Source of the DNA: Siphonodentalium dalli
Lineage: Eukaryota > Mollusca > Scaphopoda > Gadilida > Siphonodentaliidae
Direction of reading: 5' to 3'
NCBI GenBank assembly: GCA_032622095.1
Contig: CP136066.1
Coordinates: 97,115,319-97,179,318 of the forward strand
Length of the DNA stretch: 64,000 bases
In this document: in pieces, positions 46,568 to 57,478 of the stretch
How the letters are laid out: every line of letters starts with the position of its first letter
How positions within the stretch are numbered: position 1 is the first letter of the stretch
Program-made: the position numbers and the translations under genes
Notes under the pieces: model-generated
Seen by the model: the letters and a program-made list of their open reading frames with translations, nothing else
Databases searched by the model: none
What the model was told of the DNA's origin: nothing

Positions 46568-47496
46568 TAGTCCAAGTCTTCTCGTACTAAAACCAGCTAA
46601 GATATTATGATGGCGAGATGCTGGCATTTAGTCCGAGTTCGCGGCCTATGCATTCCTATGACACGACTTACGCCCAGGATCTGTGGCGGGAATTTGTGGT
46701 GTATTTTACTCGATTTACCTAACAAATCAATACATGATGCTATATACATCGGAAAGAGTGACATCTTGTGGTCATAATGGTGTATAACAATCTAACTTTC
46801 ATGTTAAATTACGCATAGAATATTCTGGTTGATTGTCACCGACATCGCTGTTTTTATATTTTATTTACGTTTTAACTGAAACCCGAAGTGTTACAAAAAA
46901 CTTCGGCATAGTCCGGAGTTTGTTTTGGCCGAGACAAACAAAATGGCAGCCCTCATATTATTCTAATGCTCGTTGTGTTTACACTATTTTAAACTGTGAG
47001 ATGGTTGTAATTCCCGTAATTTATTTAATGTATTACATTTATATCTTCAATATTTACTTAATCTATGTTTTTATTTATTTATTGACACGTATAATTACAA
47101 TTACTATGGAGAATTCATCGTGCTTGGTTGATCGAAAATCTACAGAATATTTTCACCAGAAAATGCCCAACGCAATTCGCGAGGTCAACTGAGTTCGCAT
47201 ACTTTTAAAAATATGTAAACACTGTGGTAAATGTCTCTTTTCACATTATATTACCGCTTTCAATTCACAACTGATGTGGGTTTCAGATCAAATACATGTA
47301 GCATGTCCTCTGCGGAAAATATCCGTTTATTGTCGCAATTGTGATATTTTATTTCATATAATTGTGGTTTTATTTGAGCGGGTCACTAACGCTTAAGTCG
47401 TGTCATAGGAATGCATAGGCCGCTAACTTGGACTAAATGCCAGCATCTCGCCATCATAATATCTTAGCTGGTTTTAGTATGAGAAGACTTGGACTA
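46568..47496. mobile_element. Mutator-like (MULE-type) non-autonomous element, 929 bp
   Basis: TIRs of 103 bp (46568-46670 and 47394-47496) differ at only three positions and start TAGTCCAAGTCTTCTC. The perfect 9-bp TSD GTGATTGCC is at 46559-46567 and 47497-47505. Long TIRs with a 9-bp TSD are the pattern of Mutator-like elements. The interior (open frame 46833-47192) has no recognisable transposase. Low TIR divergence indicates recent activity. Confidence 0.92.
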
Positions 47497-47505
47497 GTGA
47501 TTGCC

Positions 47506-48150
47506 ATGCAGACATACCATTAGCAACCTCATCCATCTAGATATTACTCCAACGCCTTATTTACTGAAGATTATGCTGAGGTCCAGGTAGCTACCATGGT
47601 CAAGTGACTTTATAACCATGTGGTGACTCCAGTGGCGTTCTTTAAGGGGGAGGTCAAGTGAACAATTTGTGATGGGGATTTCCATGCAAATCTCGAGTCC
47701 AGAGCAAAAGTTATGTATGAATCAGTTTTACGGAAATCAAAGCAGGTAGGCCTACATCATTGAACAGACAATGAGAGATAATGATAATCATATTAAATAT
47801 TTAACTGGCAGGTATGCTAGTTAAATTATAAAAGTTTGCAACAAATATATTTTAAAGATTTTTTTCTGGAATTACATCACATGAGTCATGACTTACTGTC
47901 TTACATTTGAAAAATCAATATAAAATTCAAAACTAAATACACCACCATTATAATGCTATTAATGGAACAAGTTCCAAACAGACCCAACAGACAAATACCT
48001 GTTGTTTCCATTACCACATCAAGTCACACTCAGAAGTATGTGCAACTCTGTACTTTTTCTCTGCATATTTGCATGGAATCGCCATTCAAACTTTTCAGTC
48101 TGACAAACTTGGCATCTGACCAAGTTCTATTTTTGTCAGAATACCCTGAC
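47506..48150. other. Unassigned sequence
   Basis: No gene recognised. Confidence 0.45.
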
Positions 48151-48156
48151 CAGGTA

Positions 48157-48231
48157 AGGCAGGTTTCGATCCTCAGATGCTCAGTCCGCTAGCATGAGAG
48201 ACCAGCACGCTACCTCTCGGCTACCGACATT
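48157..48231 (-). repeat. tRNA-like segment, probably a SINE head
   Basis: On the minus strand, TGTCGGTAGCCGAGAGGTAG resembles an A box with D-arm. Further on, GGATCGAAACC resembles a B box, about 50 nt later. A weak anticodon stem (CTGGT...GCTAG) can be drawn. The acceptor stem does not pair well, so this is more likely a tRNA-derived SINE than a working tRNA gene. Confidence 0.35.
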
Positions 48232-48328
48232 GACTCTATTTCTCTGTTTGTGTGTGTACAGGTCTGGGAAATCATATGTGAAAGATCAGCTACCATATGT
48301 GAAATCAGAGTCCTGGAATCACTGTCCA

Positions 48329-48505
48329 TGGGCCATAACCAAATACAGGGAGGGAACACCTGTCCTTCCCATGAGACCGGAGCGATTGCTCTCGCACCCG
48401 TATGCACTCACAACTTTTAATTCACAGGTGCTAAAGTTTAAGTTCTATAAGTGTACGCAATTACACCCTTTATAATTCTGAATAAGTGCTCTCGCCGTGT
48501 TTTCC
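48329..48505. repeat. Dispersed repeat, inverted relative of 63383-63664
   Basis: In complement it reads 'GCGAGAGCACTTATTC', 'GGGTGTAATTG', 'TTTAGCACCTGTGAATTAAA' and 'GGGTGCGAGAGCAATC', all of which recur at 63383-63650. Family unknown. Confidence 0.6.
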
Positions 48506-48515
48506 TTGTGGGAAG

Positions 48516-48935
48516 GACTGGAACACCATTTGATCAACATCCAACCCTCTTTCCCCAGTTAAAGAGTTCAAAATCCTGTTCAGTACTTTATTGGGAAAAG
48601 ATCAGCAGATTCCTCCGAAAGCAGTTTAACGGACTTTTAATGAAGATAGTCGGGGTATATGTTATGCAAATGACTTGTAATCGATGGGCCAGAACCAACT
48701 AGTAAACGCAGGGAGATAACACCATTTGTCCGACCTCCATCCTGGTTCAAAAGTTCAACAGTTCATAATACAGTTTGAACAGCATTTATCGGGTTCAGTT
48801 CATCAGATTCCCCCGAATGCAATTTAACCGATTTTTTATAAAGATAGTCGGGTATGGGATATGCAAATGACTTGTAATCGATGGGCCATAACCAAATACA
48901 GGGACTGTCATGGATGGAACACCATTTGACCAACG
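48516..48935. repeat. Imperfect ~220-240-bp tandem duplication
   Basis: The phrases 'AACACCATTTG', 'GATCAGCAGATTCC' (and variant) and 'CAAATGACTTGTAATCGATG' occur in both units. The shared GGGCCATAACCAAATACAGG also occurs at 48330 and 48884. Confidence 0.6.
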
Positions 48936-49358
48936 TGACGTCCACCCCACTTCAACAGTTAAAAAATTGAAGCACATGTAAATATATATACGGCAGGCCA
49001 GAGCATCCATCAACTTGAGACATCATTCGATATTTCCGAGATTGCCTGATACGGTACCAATGTAAATTCTTAGGAATGTTAGGGTTTCCATGTTGACGTT
49101 GACAATTTAAGACACCGACCGGTCCCTTAAGTTGACTATTCCATTGGAAAGTTTGATTTATGAAACCAACTGGTGTGATGAACTTCAATTGGGTCTCTGG
49201 CAGAAAATGGTTCTAAATATGGTAGCTGATGCTAATATAATTTATTTATAATGTTGGTCAAGGGTGCTGGCCACCAGGCCACATAATTTGCCAGGGCTTT
49301 GTGTTGAATGATTTAACCCAGCCACACATTTTGTGTTTGCATAATTTCTGTCACAACA
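48936..49358. other. Unassigned sequence
   Basis: No gene recognised. Confidence 0.45.
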
Positions 49359-50725
49359 TTTTTAGCTCAACTTTACTTTGGAAAGTTTGAGCTATTGCCA
49401 TGGCTTTGTCGTTCGTCGTCCGTGTGTGCGTGATTCGTCAACAATACAGGCTACAGGTCGTACCTTTGGTCAGATCATTATGAAATTTGTCATAGCTGTT
49501 GACATCAACATTTAGACCAGAATTATTCATTTTGGGGTCATTCGGAAAAAAACATGGCCACCAGCAGCCATCTTGGATTTCAAAATTCAATGAATTAGCA
49601 CGGGCTACATGTCGTACTGTTCTTCTGATCATCATGAAATTTGGCGTGGATGTTAATATTGACATGTAGATGGGAAACGAGTCATTTTGGGGTCATTCGG
49701 TCAAAAAACATGGCCACCGGCAGCCATCTTGGATTTATTCTTTTACATGACTAAATCCTTTGGCATGGGCTACAGGTCGTACCTTTGGCCGGATCAATAT
49801 GAAATTTGTCATGAATGTTAACATTGACATGTAGATGGGAACGAGTCATTTTGGGGGCATTCAGCCAAAAACATGTCGCCAGTGGCCATCTTGGATTTTA
49901 CAGGTCCCAGCTTCGGTTGTATCATCATGAAATTTGTCATGGATGTGGACATTGACATGTAGATGGGAACGAGTCATTTTGGGGTCAATCAGCCAAAAAA
50001 ACATGGCCACCAGCAGCCATCTTGGATTTTATTCTTTGCATGAGTAAATCCTTTGACACGGGCTACAGGTCGCAGCTTCGGTTGTATCATCATGAAATTT
50101 TTCATGGATGTTGACATTGACATGTAGATGGGAACGAGTCATTTTGGGGTCAATCAGCAAAAAAACATATGGCCGCCAGCATCCATCTTGGATTTTACTC
50201 TTTGCATGACTAAATCCTTTGGCACGGGCTACAGGTCGTACCTTTGGCCGGGTCATTATGAAATTTGTCACGGCTGTTGACATTGACATGTAGATGGTAA
50301 CGAATCATTTTGGGGTCATTCGACAAAAAAAAATGGCCACCAGCGGCCATCTTGGATTTCAAAATTCAATCCATTAGCACGGGCTACAGGTCACACTGTT
50401 CATCTGACCATCATGAAATTTGTCATGGATGTTAATATTGACATGTAGATGGGAACGAGTAATTTTGGGGTAGTTCAGCCAGAAAACATGGCCGCTGGCA
50501 GCCATCTTGGATTTTACTCTTTGCATGACTAAATCCTTTTGCATGGGCTACAGGTCGTACTTTTGGTTAGATCATCATGAAATTTGTCATAGGTGTTAAG
50601 AATGACATGTTGATGGGAACGAGTCATTTTTATTTACATTCCTTTTTAATCTTTCCATTCATTGCTCATCTCAAAAATTTTACTTCTTCCCAAAGTTGAG
50701 CTACAGTGTCATTGACACTTTCATT
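49359..50725. repeat. Complete HINE-like element with about 8 core monomers
   Basis: The left palindrome TTTTAGCTCAACTTTAC with its mirror is followed by a 'GTCGTTCGTCGTCCGTG' leader. Then come ~155-165-bp monomers, and the right end is the hairpin GTGTCATTGACAC plus TTTCATT. The same family as 5648-7920, more diverged between monomers. Confidence 0.85.
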
Positions 50726-51462
50726 GTTGTTAAAGGCACGGGCGGCATTGGTTGCTGAAATATTTATATTTATTCAAATTGCCATCAACAGAAGGAACAC
50801 CAAAATATATACAGTTCCGCTCATATGCCAAACATAATCAGCGCGTAAATATTATATTGTCGTCAAGACGTACGATGGTGTACTTAAACAGGAGACTGCT
50901 CGTGTTACAGAAGTTGTGCTTCTGTTTACATAACACATCGCCATTCTATTGGTTAATGACACAAAAATGATATAAACGCTCTTTATTATTTCCATATCAG
51001 GAAAACAGTAACAAATAACTCTCTTTATGTTTACCATATCCGGATCTAAACAAAAGCCAGGAAACGTAACGTTTTTTGCTTTTGTTTACATAACAAAGGG
51101 GGGAAAATTGACAATAACATACTGTTTATGACATATTTCTGATTGGCATAAGAACAAAGTCTGTCTATATCTTACTTTTCCTTCTGTTTTATGGCGGTTT
51201 TTGACGGAGGTGAATATTTTAGTAGCATTCCCACCGCCAACGCCGCCCGTATTGTTAAATGGCCTACTTGAATACTAGTACTATCAATTTAAGAGGGCCC
51301 AATGAAGTTGCTCATATTTCCCTTCTAGAGTTTATAAATCCTTCTTTGTTTATCTGGATACAATGGTTTTCTCTCCATCATTCCGAGCTCAGCCATGAAT
51401 TATAATGTTGGATGTTAATGAAATTTAATATGAATGCATTATCCTTCAATTAAGTGTTGGTT
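50726..51462. other. Unassigned sequence
   Basis: No gene recognised. The piece at 51304-51375 resembles HINE-like core of the 17.7-kb type (CCTTCTAGAGTTTATAAATC). Confidence 0.4.
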
Positions 51463-52747
51463 CAGGGTTTCTGCTAGGTCGGTGGGGGAGGTCTGGTCCG
51501 TAAAACGGAACCCGTTTTGTTTCACCCAAAAAGGTAAAGGGAACATAAATCAATATTAAAAGAGTTGTTTCGTACAGATCCGGTTGTGTATTTGATTTCT
51601 GATCACCTGTCACCAATGCCACAAACTCCAACAGATCATACATAGGAAAGCAGCCTTCTGTGTTTTACCGTTGACTATTTGAATTTTGTCCAAAACAAAT
51701 TCAAAGAGTCGTTCCTTAAATTGAGTGAACTGATAAATGCAAAAATATCGGGGGTACGATTGCAAATACAAAGTTGACTTTCTGTATCAAAAGTATGATT
51801 TTGGCGAGAAAGACCATGTGCAGACAGGCGCCGAAAAAAATGTTGCATGTGCGTGGACAGGGTTGAACCTGAATTTGATATATTTTTGAGCTATTGTCTG
51901 GTATGTAAGTACTGTACGATAAATCAACATCTATTAATCCATCTATATATATTTTTGTTAGAAAATTTTGAATTTAAATGGGAATGTATAATCATGTGCC
52001 ATGAATATTAACTTTCATAAAATAGTCCCATTGAAAATGTCACAAATAGTAATTCCGTTTCAGGTTTAGATTGATCTGATATTACCATGACATATACCAG
52101 TATATCGTGACCAGGGTTGTTTTCTGTTCACAGATGATAAATTCAATAAAATGTCTTAATATTTATGGAAATAACATGTAAGGTTACCAGGTGTTACATG
52201 TACCGCTATTCTCAAAGTAATTGACCAGGAAAACGGGGTGATACCCCGGTCATGACCGCGGTGATACCAGTAATAAACGGTAGCGGTATCGAGACGGTCA
52301 TGGCGTGGAGTTACGGTATTGGGCGATAATGATACCGTGGTCTTTTAGCGGGCACCGCATTAATTTTGTTGAATACCGCAGTGATTTTCATGGAACTCTT
52401 TTAGGGGAAGTATTTACTCACACATACTTGTTCGCGTTAACAAGCGGTATCACTACCGTGGTATTGGAGGATACCACGGTATAGTACTGCCATATTAACG
52501 GGGTGACACCACGTTATTGGTGGTCAATTACTTTAAGTATAGCGGTACATGGTGTGATTTTCAAATTACAGTTCTAATGTTATAGCCCAATACAACTGCC
52601 CAGCACTATTCTATGGTGCCAGGAAATACATATAGGGGTTTATTTTTGGAAATGGAATTTCAAAATCTGCATACGACTGGCCAAAACCATTTGTCATCCT
52701 ATCCTAGGTTCTACGGACCCTACATTTTAACACTAGCAGAAACCCTG
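51463..52747. mobile_element. hAT-like element (1285 bp)
   Basis: The TIR CAGGGTTTCTGCTAG is mirrored at 52733-52747. The flanks share GTTGGTT (7 bp) directly next to the right end and at the left end, consistent with a hAT TSD. No transposase recognised. The TACCGC MITE copy B is nested at 52201-52547. Confidence 0.75.
52201..52547. mobile_element. TACCGC-ended MITE, copy B (nested in a hAT element)
   Basis: It begins TACCGCTATTCTCAAAGTAA and ends TTTAAGTATAGCGGTA, reverse complement of 40604-40957. Many GGTATCACCGCGG-like internal palindromes. Flanked by CATG on both sides, which may be a chance match or part of the target. Confidence 0.82.
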
Positions 52748-52787
52748 GTTGGTTATGTTAAAATTTTCTGTTTTAGAGTTTCTCTCC

Positions 52788-53949
52788 TTTTTAGCTCAAC
52801 TTTACTTTGTAAAGTTTGAGCTATTGCCATGGCTTGGTATCCGTCGTCCGCGTGTGTGTGTGCGTGTGCGTGATTCGTCAACAATTTCCTTTAGCACGGG
52901 CTACAGGTCGTACCTTTGGTCAGATCATTATGAAATTTGTCATGGCTGTTGACATTGACATGTAGATGGGAACGAGTCATTTTGGGGTCATTTGGCAAAA
53001 AAACATGCCCTCAGCGGCCATCTTGGGATTTCAAAATTCAATCCATTAGCATGGGCTACAGGTCGTACTGTTCTCTGATCATCATAAAATTTGTCATGGA
53101 TGTTAATATTGACATGTAGATGGGAACGAGTCATTTTGGGGTCATTCGGCCAAAAAACATGGCCGCCAGCAGCCATCTTGGATTTTACTCTTTGCATGAC
53201 TAAATCCTTTGGCACGGGCTACAGGTTGTACCTTTTGTTGGATCATTATGAGATTTGTCATGGCTGTTGACATTGACATGTAGATGTGAACGAGTCATAT
53301 TGGGGTCATACAGCAAAAAAACATGGCTGCCTTCTTGGATTTCAAAATTCAATCCATTACCACGGGCTACAGGTCGTACTGTTTGTCTGATCATCATGAA
53401 ATTTGTAATGGATGTTAATATTGACATGTAGATGGGAACCAGTGGGAATGAGTAATTTTTGGGTCGTTCGGCCAAAAAACATGTCCGTCAGCAGCCATCT
53501 TGCATTTTACTCTTTGCATGACTAAATCATTTGGCATGGGCTACAGGTTGTAGCTTTGGTCCGATCATCGTGAAATTTGTCATGGTTGTTAATAATGACA
53601 TGTAGATGGGAACGAGTCATTTTGGGGTCATTCGGACAAAAATTATGGCCGCCAGCTGCCAACTTGGATTTTATTCTCTACATGACTAAATCCTTTGACA
53701 CAGTCTACAGGTTGTATCTTTTGTCGGATCATCATGAAATTTGTAATAGATGTTAACAGTGACATGTAAATGGTAACGAGTCTTTTTGGGGTCATTCGGC
53801 AAAAAAACATGGCTGCCAGCGGCCATCTTGAATTTTACTCTTTGCATAAGTAGGCCTTTCATCTTTCCAATTCCTAATCACTCCATTGAATAAAACATGA
53901 AATTATTCCCTTTCCAAGTTGAGCTACAGTGTCATTGACACTTTCATTT
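52788..53949. repeat. Complete HINE-like element with about 6-7 core monomers
   Basis: The left palindrome (TTTAGCTCAACTTTAC and mirror) is followed by a 'GTCGTCCGCGTGTGTG' leader and monomers with 'GATGGGAACGAGTCATTTTG'. The right hairpin GTGTCATTGACAC and TTTCATT end at about 53949. Confidence 0.85.
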
Positions 53950-54624
53950 TATGTTAAAGACATATTGTGGACTTACATGTATTTCATTGAATAAAACCAA
54001 TATGTTAATTTCCAAACACAATCCACATTGGAAGTATGTAGCAATGAACTAAGGTGTCAAAAATTCTAACGACATCGACTGTTCCATTTCAGAGAACACA
54101 ATGGTTGAACTATTCACAAATGATTTCACAAATAAACATTAACGCAATGATTCCACCAATAATAGTAGTCACTGCATGTAATTCATTTATAACAATGACC
54201 TTTTTTCTGACTATTTGGATAGTGTTTCACATTACTTTAAATTCGGGTTCTGTGACTGTCCTGACCATGATTCAGTTTGGTACTCTGGGGGGTACATGTT
54301 AGTATGGGAGGTATTTTTCACATTTATTCCTTATTTGCACTGAAGCAAAAACATATCTACTTCAGCATAAACTATTTGTGCTGACGTGCAAATATATGAT
54401 TGCCAGTTTATTTCCACTGAGCAAAAATAATTTTCACTTTAGTATAATCATTTGTGCTAAAAGTGCAAATACCCAACACTAACGGACTTCCCTCGAAGTC
54501 TGAATAAGTGAGTCCATCTCATAGTTGGATGGTGTCTCTGCTATTCATCGGCCTATGTTTGAGCTGTGTCTTCTTGGCCCCGAAGCTTAGTCAGCTTCTG
54601 ACTCTTTCAGACGGCTTTAAGTTT
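53950..54624. other. Unassigned sequence
   Basis: No gene recognised. An 82-codon frame at 54054-54302 has a hydrophobic stretch but no known family signature. Confidence 0.4.
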
Positions 54625-54628
54625 TTAA

Positions 54629-55020
54629 CCCTTTACCCAACAGAAGGGCCCTGTGCCAATGCATTCTCTTATATATGCGAGTCAACCATAGGTCGCCTCG
54701 CATATATAAGAGAATGCATTGGCTTAACACATTAAAAATTATAAAATTGTTAAAAAATGTAAGAAAAAATGGTAAAAAGTGTTAAAAAAGATTTTTTTTT
54801 AGGCCAATGCATTCTCTTATATATGCGAGGCGACCTATGGTCGACTCGCATATATAAGAGAATGCATTGGCACAGGGCATAACTGTAACTATCACAATGT
54901 GGTCAAGGAGCCGATTCCAATGATATCCATATTTGTATGGTTCTATTGAGACAGACCGAAGATATTTTAGGCTGTTGAAGCTTTATTTGGCCGGTTTTGG
55001 CCGGTTTGTTGGGTAAAGGG
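54629..55020. mobile_element. TTAA-flanked piggyBac-like MITE with two hairpins (392 bp), copy B
   Basis: Reverse complement of 36784-37178. TTAA is at 54625-54628 and 55021-55024, and the TIR is CCCTTTACCCAACA. Hairpin tips are GTCAACCATAGGTCGCC (one change) and GGCGACCTATGGTCGAC. The near identity of the two copies points to recent spread. Confidence 0.88.
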
Positions 55021-55296
55021 TTAATAGTCAAAACGAAGTTTTTCAACTCAATTTTAATAAGGAGTTTGAAATGGATTGCATTATAAATATATATTAGGAA
55101 TTTACCAGGTGGCCTTGTTGGAAAGCCAGATTTGAATTTTATGGGGGGTGAATTGAGATAAGACCTATTGATCTTCATACTTTCCCCATGTGACGCATAC
55201 CATTAAGACTATTGTAACAGATGATGGATCTGTTTGGATGCCCTATTTCCAACTTTTGGCTAACTGCCTATCTTTGCCTGAGCAAATTTGAGTTTT

Positions 55297-55415
55297 TAAC
55301 CCTGTCATGACGGGAGCCACACTGGTGCAACATTAAAGACCCTGTGCCAGTGCATTATCTTATATATGTGAGTCTCCCATAGGGAGCCTTGCTTAAATAA
55401 GAGAATGCACTGACG
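55297..55415. mobile_element. Hairpin-family element, truncated
   Basis: TTAACCCTGTCATGACGGG and 'CACTGGTGCAACATTAAAGA' lead into one hairpin (55349-55412) with tip GTCTCCCATAGGGAGCC. The right half is missing. Confidence 0.75.
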
Positions 55416-55459
55416 CCTTTCTGTATTTGAACCTTAATTGCACAATGGAACTAACAATC

Positions 55460-55588
55460 TACAGTAATGCCCAAAGTAATTGACCACTTAACCACAGCAG
55501 AATTATGGCCATATTTCCAACTAAATCCTGAAAAATTACCCATAATTCTGCTGTGGTTAAGTGGTCAATTACTTTGGGAATTACTGTA
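55460..55588. mobile_element. Palindromic TA-flanked MITE, copy 3, just upstream of an SPTLC2 exon
   Basis: A shortened fold-back copy (129 bp): TACAGTAATGCCC at the left, TTACTGTA at the right. The central GCCATTCATCGG arms are deleted. It ends 26 bp before the start of the first coding exon of SPTLC2 copy 2. Confidence 0.82.
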
Positions 55589-55614
55589 TTCATTGACAAT
55601 TGTTTCTATTTTAG

Positions 55615-55760
55615 CAGAGTTCAACATGAAGCAAGATGAATTGAAGTTGGTACCACATCATACTGAAGATTTCAAACAAGACAAAATGTCTTCCAAAACT
55701 AAATACAATGGAGAACAGAACGGATATAAAAAGGACAAGATAATCGGAAATGGCTATAAG
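55615..55760 (+). CDS. SPTLC2: SPTLC2 copy 2, first coding exon
   Basis: After TTCTATTTTAG (or the CAG 3 bp later) the exon has about 10 bp of 5' UTR and an ATG at 55626. Its 45 codons read MKQDELKLVPHHTEDFKQDK, MSSKTKYNGEQNGYKKDKII, GNGYK. It ends in phase 0 at AAG before gtttgag. Asn/Gly/Lys-rich, low-complexity N-termini with 'NG' repeats are usual in SPTLC2 and SPTLC3. The identification rests on phase and position relative to the certain exon at 62413, so it is less sure. An acceptor before the ATG implies an upstream non-coding exon. TA-flanked MITEs of one family sit on both sides. Confidence 0.7.
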
Positions 55761-55776
55761 GTTTGAGATGACATTA

Positions 55777-56042
55777 TACCGTAATGCCCTAAATAATCGA
55801 CTCCTTAACCACAGAAGATTTAGTTGGAAATACATTGTTGCCATTCATCTGAAAGCTCTCAGTGAGGTTTAAAATGTTCTTGTAGTTTGATTTTCAAACA
55901 ATTTACGGCTTGTTGCCATTCATCGGAAAGCTCTCAGTGAGAGCTTTCCGACGAATGACAACAAGCCATATTTCCGACTAAATCCTGAAAATTTACCCAT
56001 AATTCTGCTGTGGTTAAGTAGTCGATTATTTAGAGCAGTGTA
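55777..56042. mobile_element. Palindromic TA-flanked MITE, copy 4, just downstream of an SPTLC2 exon
   Basis: It starts TACCGTAATGCCC 16 bp after the exon end. The arms TGCCATTCATCGGAAAGCT and mirror are at 55913-55965. Part of the left arm is duplicated (55850-55920 repeats ATTCATCTGAAAGCTCTCAG). The right terminus is decayed. Confidence 0.75.
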
Positions 56043-56047
56043 TATGT

Positions 56048-56195
56048 ACTTAACACTTTCATGACCGGAGCTTCCTGAAATTTTACTTAAACTTTCATGA
56101 CTGGAGATTCTTGAAATTTTGCGTAAACCCTGTGCCAATGCATTGTCTTATATATGCGAGTCTCCCAAAGGGAGCCTCGGATATACATATATTCT
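56048..56195. mobile_element. Hairpin-family element, truncated
   Basis: 'CTTTCATGACCGGAGCTTCC' occurs twice with slight changes (56055, 56092). One hairpin starts at 56135 with tip GTCTCCCAAAGGGAGCC, and its right arm decays after GGATATA. Confidence 0.7.
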
Positions 56196-57187
56196 CAAAA
56201 TAAGTGTCCCTTTTAACGCGGTCCTCAGCCGTTAACAACACGGTCGTTAGTAACGTCAATGCTATCGTGGCGTTGATAACACGTTGTGTGTAAGTTAGGA
56301 CCTTATTGAAGTTTAACGCGGACTGCGTTGAAGTTTAATGCATTGCTCGGGGGTCAACGAGGTCGCGTAATGTCAGTGCTGAATTGCGTTAGCCTATTTT
56401 GTAGTATCTTTTAATTTTATTTTATTTATGTTTACATTTGAATAATTCAGTGTCTCTGTTCGGACGCCGTTCAAAATGATGTTGGAAAAATATCAAAGAC
56501 GACACAATAAATAAGCCCTTTAAGGGAAAGAAGTCGTCATGTTTCCAATTGATGATATATAAAAACTTATGAGGAAGCATTGGAATGCCCAGACATGACA
56601 GAATCAAAATCTTATTAGAATCACTCCTAATGTCTGACACACCTGTGCATTCTTAGGAAGAAATTCGGAATGTCAATCTATTTGCGAGCCGCCCACATGT
56701 GTGCAGTACGCAACAGATATTGAACATTCAAACCAAATTGGCTATGCTGTCTATCAATACAGCAGACAAGTTAAGTCCGTTAATTCAGAAACTAGACGAT
56801 CTCGCCCTTCGGGCTTGACCATCTATTTACCAAATGACCAGTCACTCTTCCATTAACCCTGACTTATTGGTGATTTTAGGTCAGCGGGTAACACTGCTTA
56901 ATTATTTTGATTCCGAACATGAATTTATGCGAATTACACGGCAGGCGCCAAACATGCATTATTGCGAAACTGAGGGGTACCCCTTGTCTAAGGTTTGTAA
57001 CTATATTTTCTGGGCTTTCTGATCACTGTTCGGTTGTGTATGTGGCCTAGTGACGTATCACAACAATTTGGTGCACAAATTACGTTGTCGAGGTTAAGCT
57101 GCATATTTCATTATGCTAGTGCAGTCGCGATCAAAATATTTGCATCTTAGAATTCAGTATTAGTAGCAAGTGGGTGATAAGTAAGCA
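56196..57187. other. Intron of SPTLC2 copy 2, unassigned
   Basis: No element delimited. Open frames at 56422-56640 and 56834-57022 have no known motif. TTAACCCTGACTTATT at 56853 may be a TTAA-type end. Confidence 0.4.
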
Positions 57188-57478
57188 ATGGCTGCCCACA
57201 AACAACTGAGGACAGAAGAGGTTATAGAGTATTTATTTCATGATTCGGACAGTGAGGATAATAGCGATGACACTCCTGATGAGTGGGATGACGATAATTT
57301 AGATGAAACTTCAGCAGAATTTCAGGAGATTCATGTACGGAAGGATGGCGAAAGTGGTTCGAATAATTATTTCACACGAGGAAAGATTTTCAGAAGGGAT
57401 GCGAGCAATATCGTGAATTATGAGCCAGAAGTAATAATTTCAGCAATGGATCGGACTTATAGACTTCTAGACTTCTAG
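57188..57478 (+). pseudogene. Acidic 96-codon ORF, piggyBac-like N-terminus
   Basis: ATG in good context (AGCAATGG). MAAHKQLRTEEVIEYLFHDS, then DSEDNSDDTPDEWDDDNLDE, is followed by a basic stretch and a stop. The 'EEVIxxLFxDSDSED' opening and acidic run resemble N-termini of piggyBac-type transposases and domesticated PGBD proteins. The catalytic domain is absent downstream in all frames I examined. It lies in the first coding intron of SPTLC2 copy 2, on the same strand. It could be a transposon remnant or a small acidic protein. Confidence 0.4.

Noticed and set aside
46833-47192. 119-codon frame inside the Mutator-like element
   Set aside because: Low-complexity Ile/Tyr-rich translation with no transposase motif, inside an element too short to be autonomous.
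48157-48231. Functional tRNA gene
   Set aside because: The acceptor stem does not pair and the anticodon arm is weak. A SINE head is the better reading.
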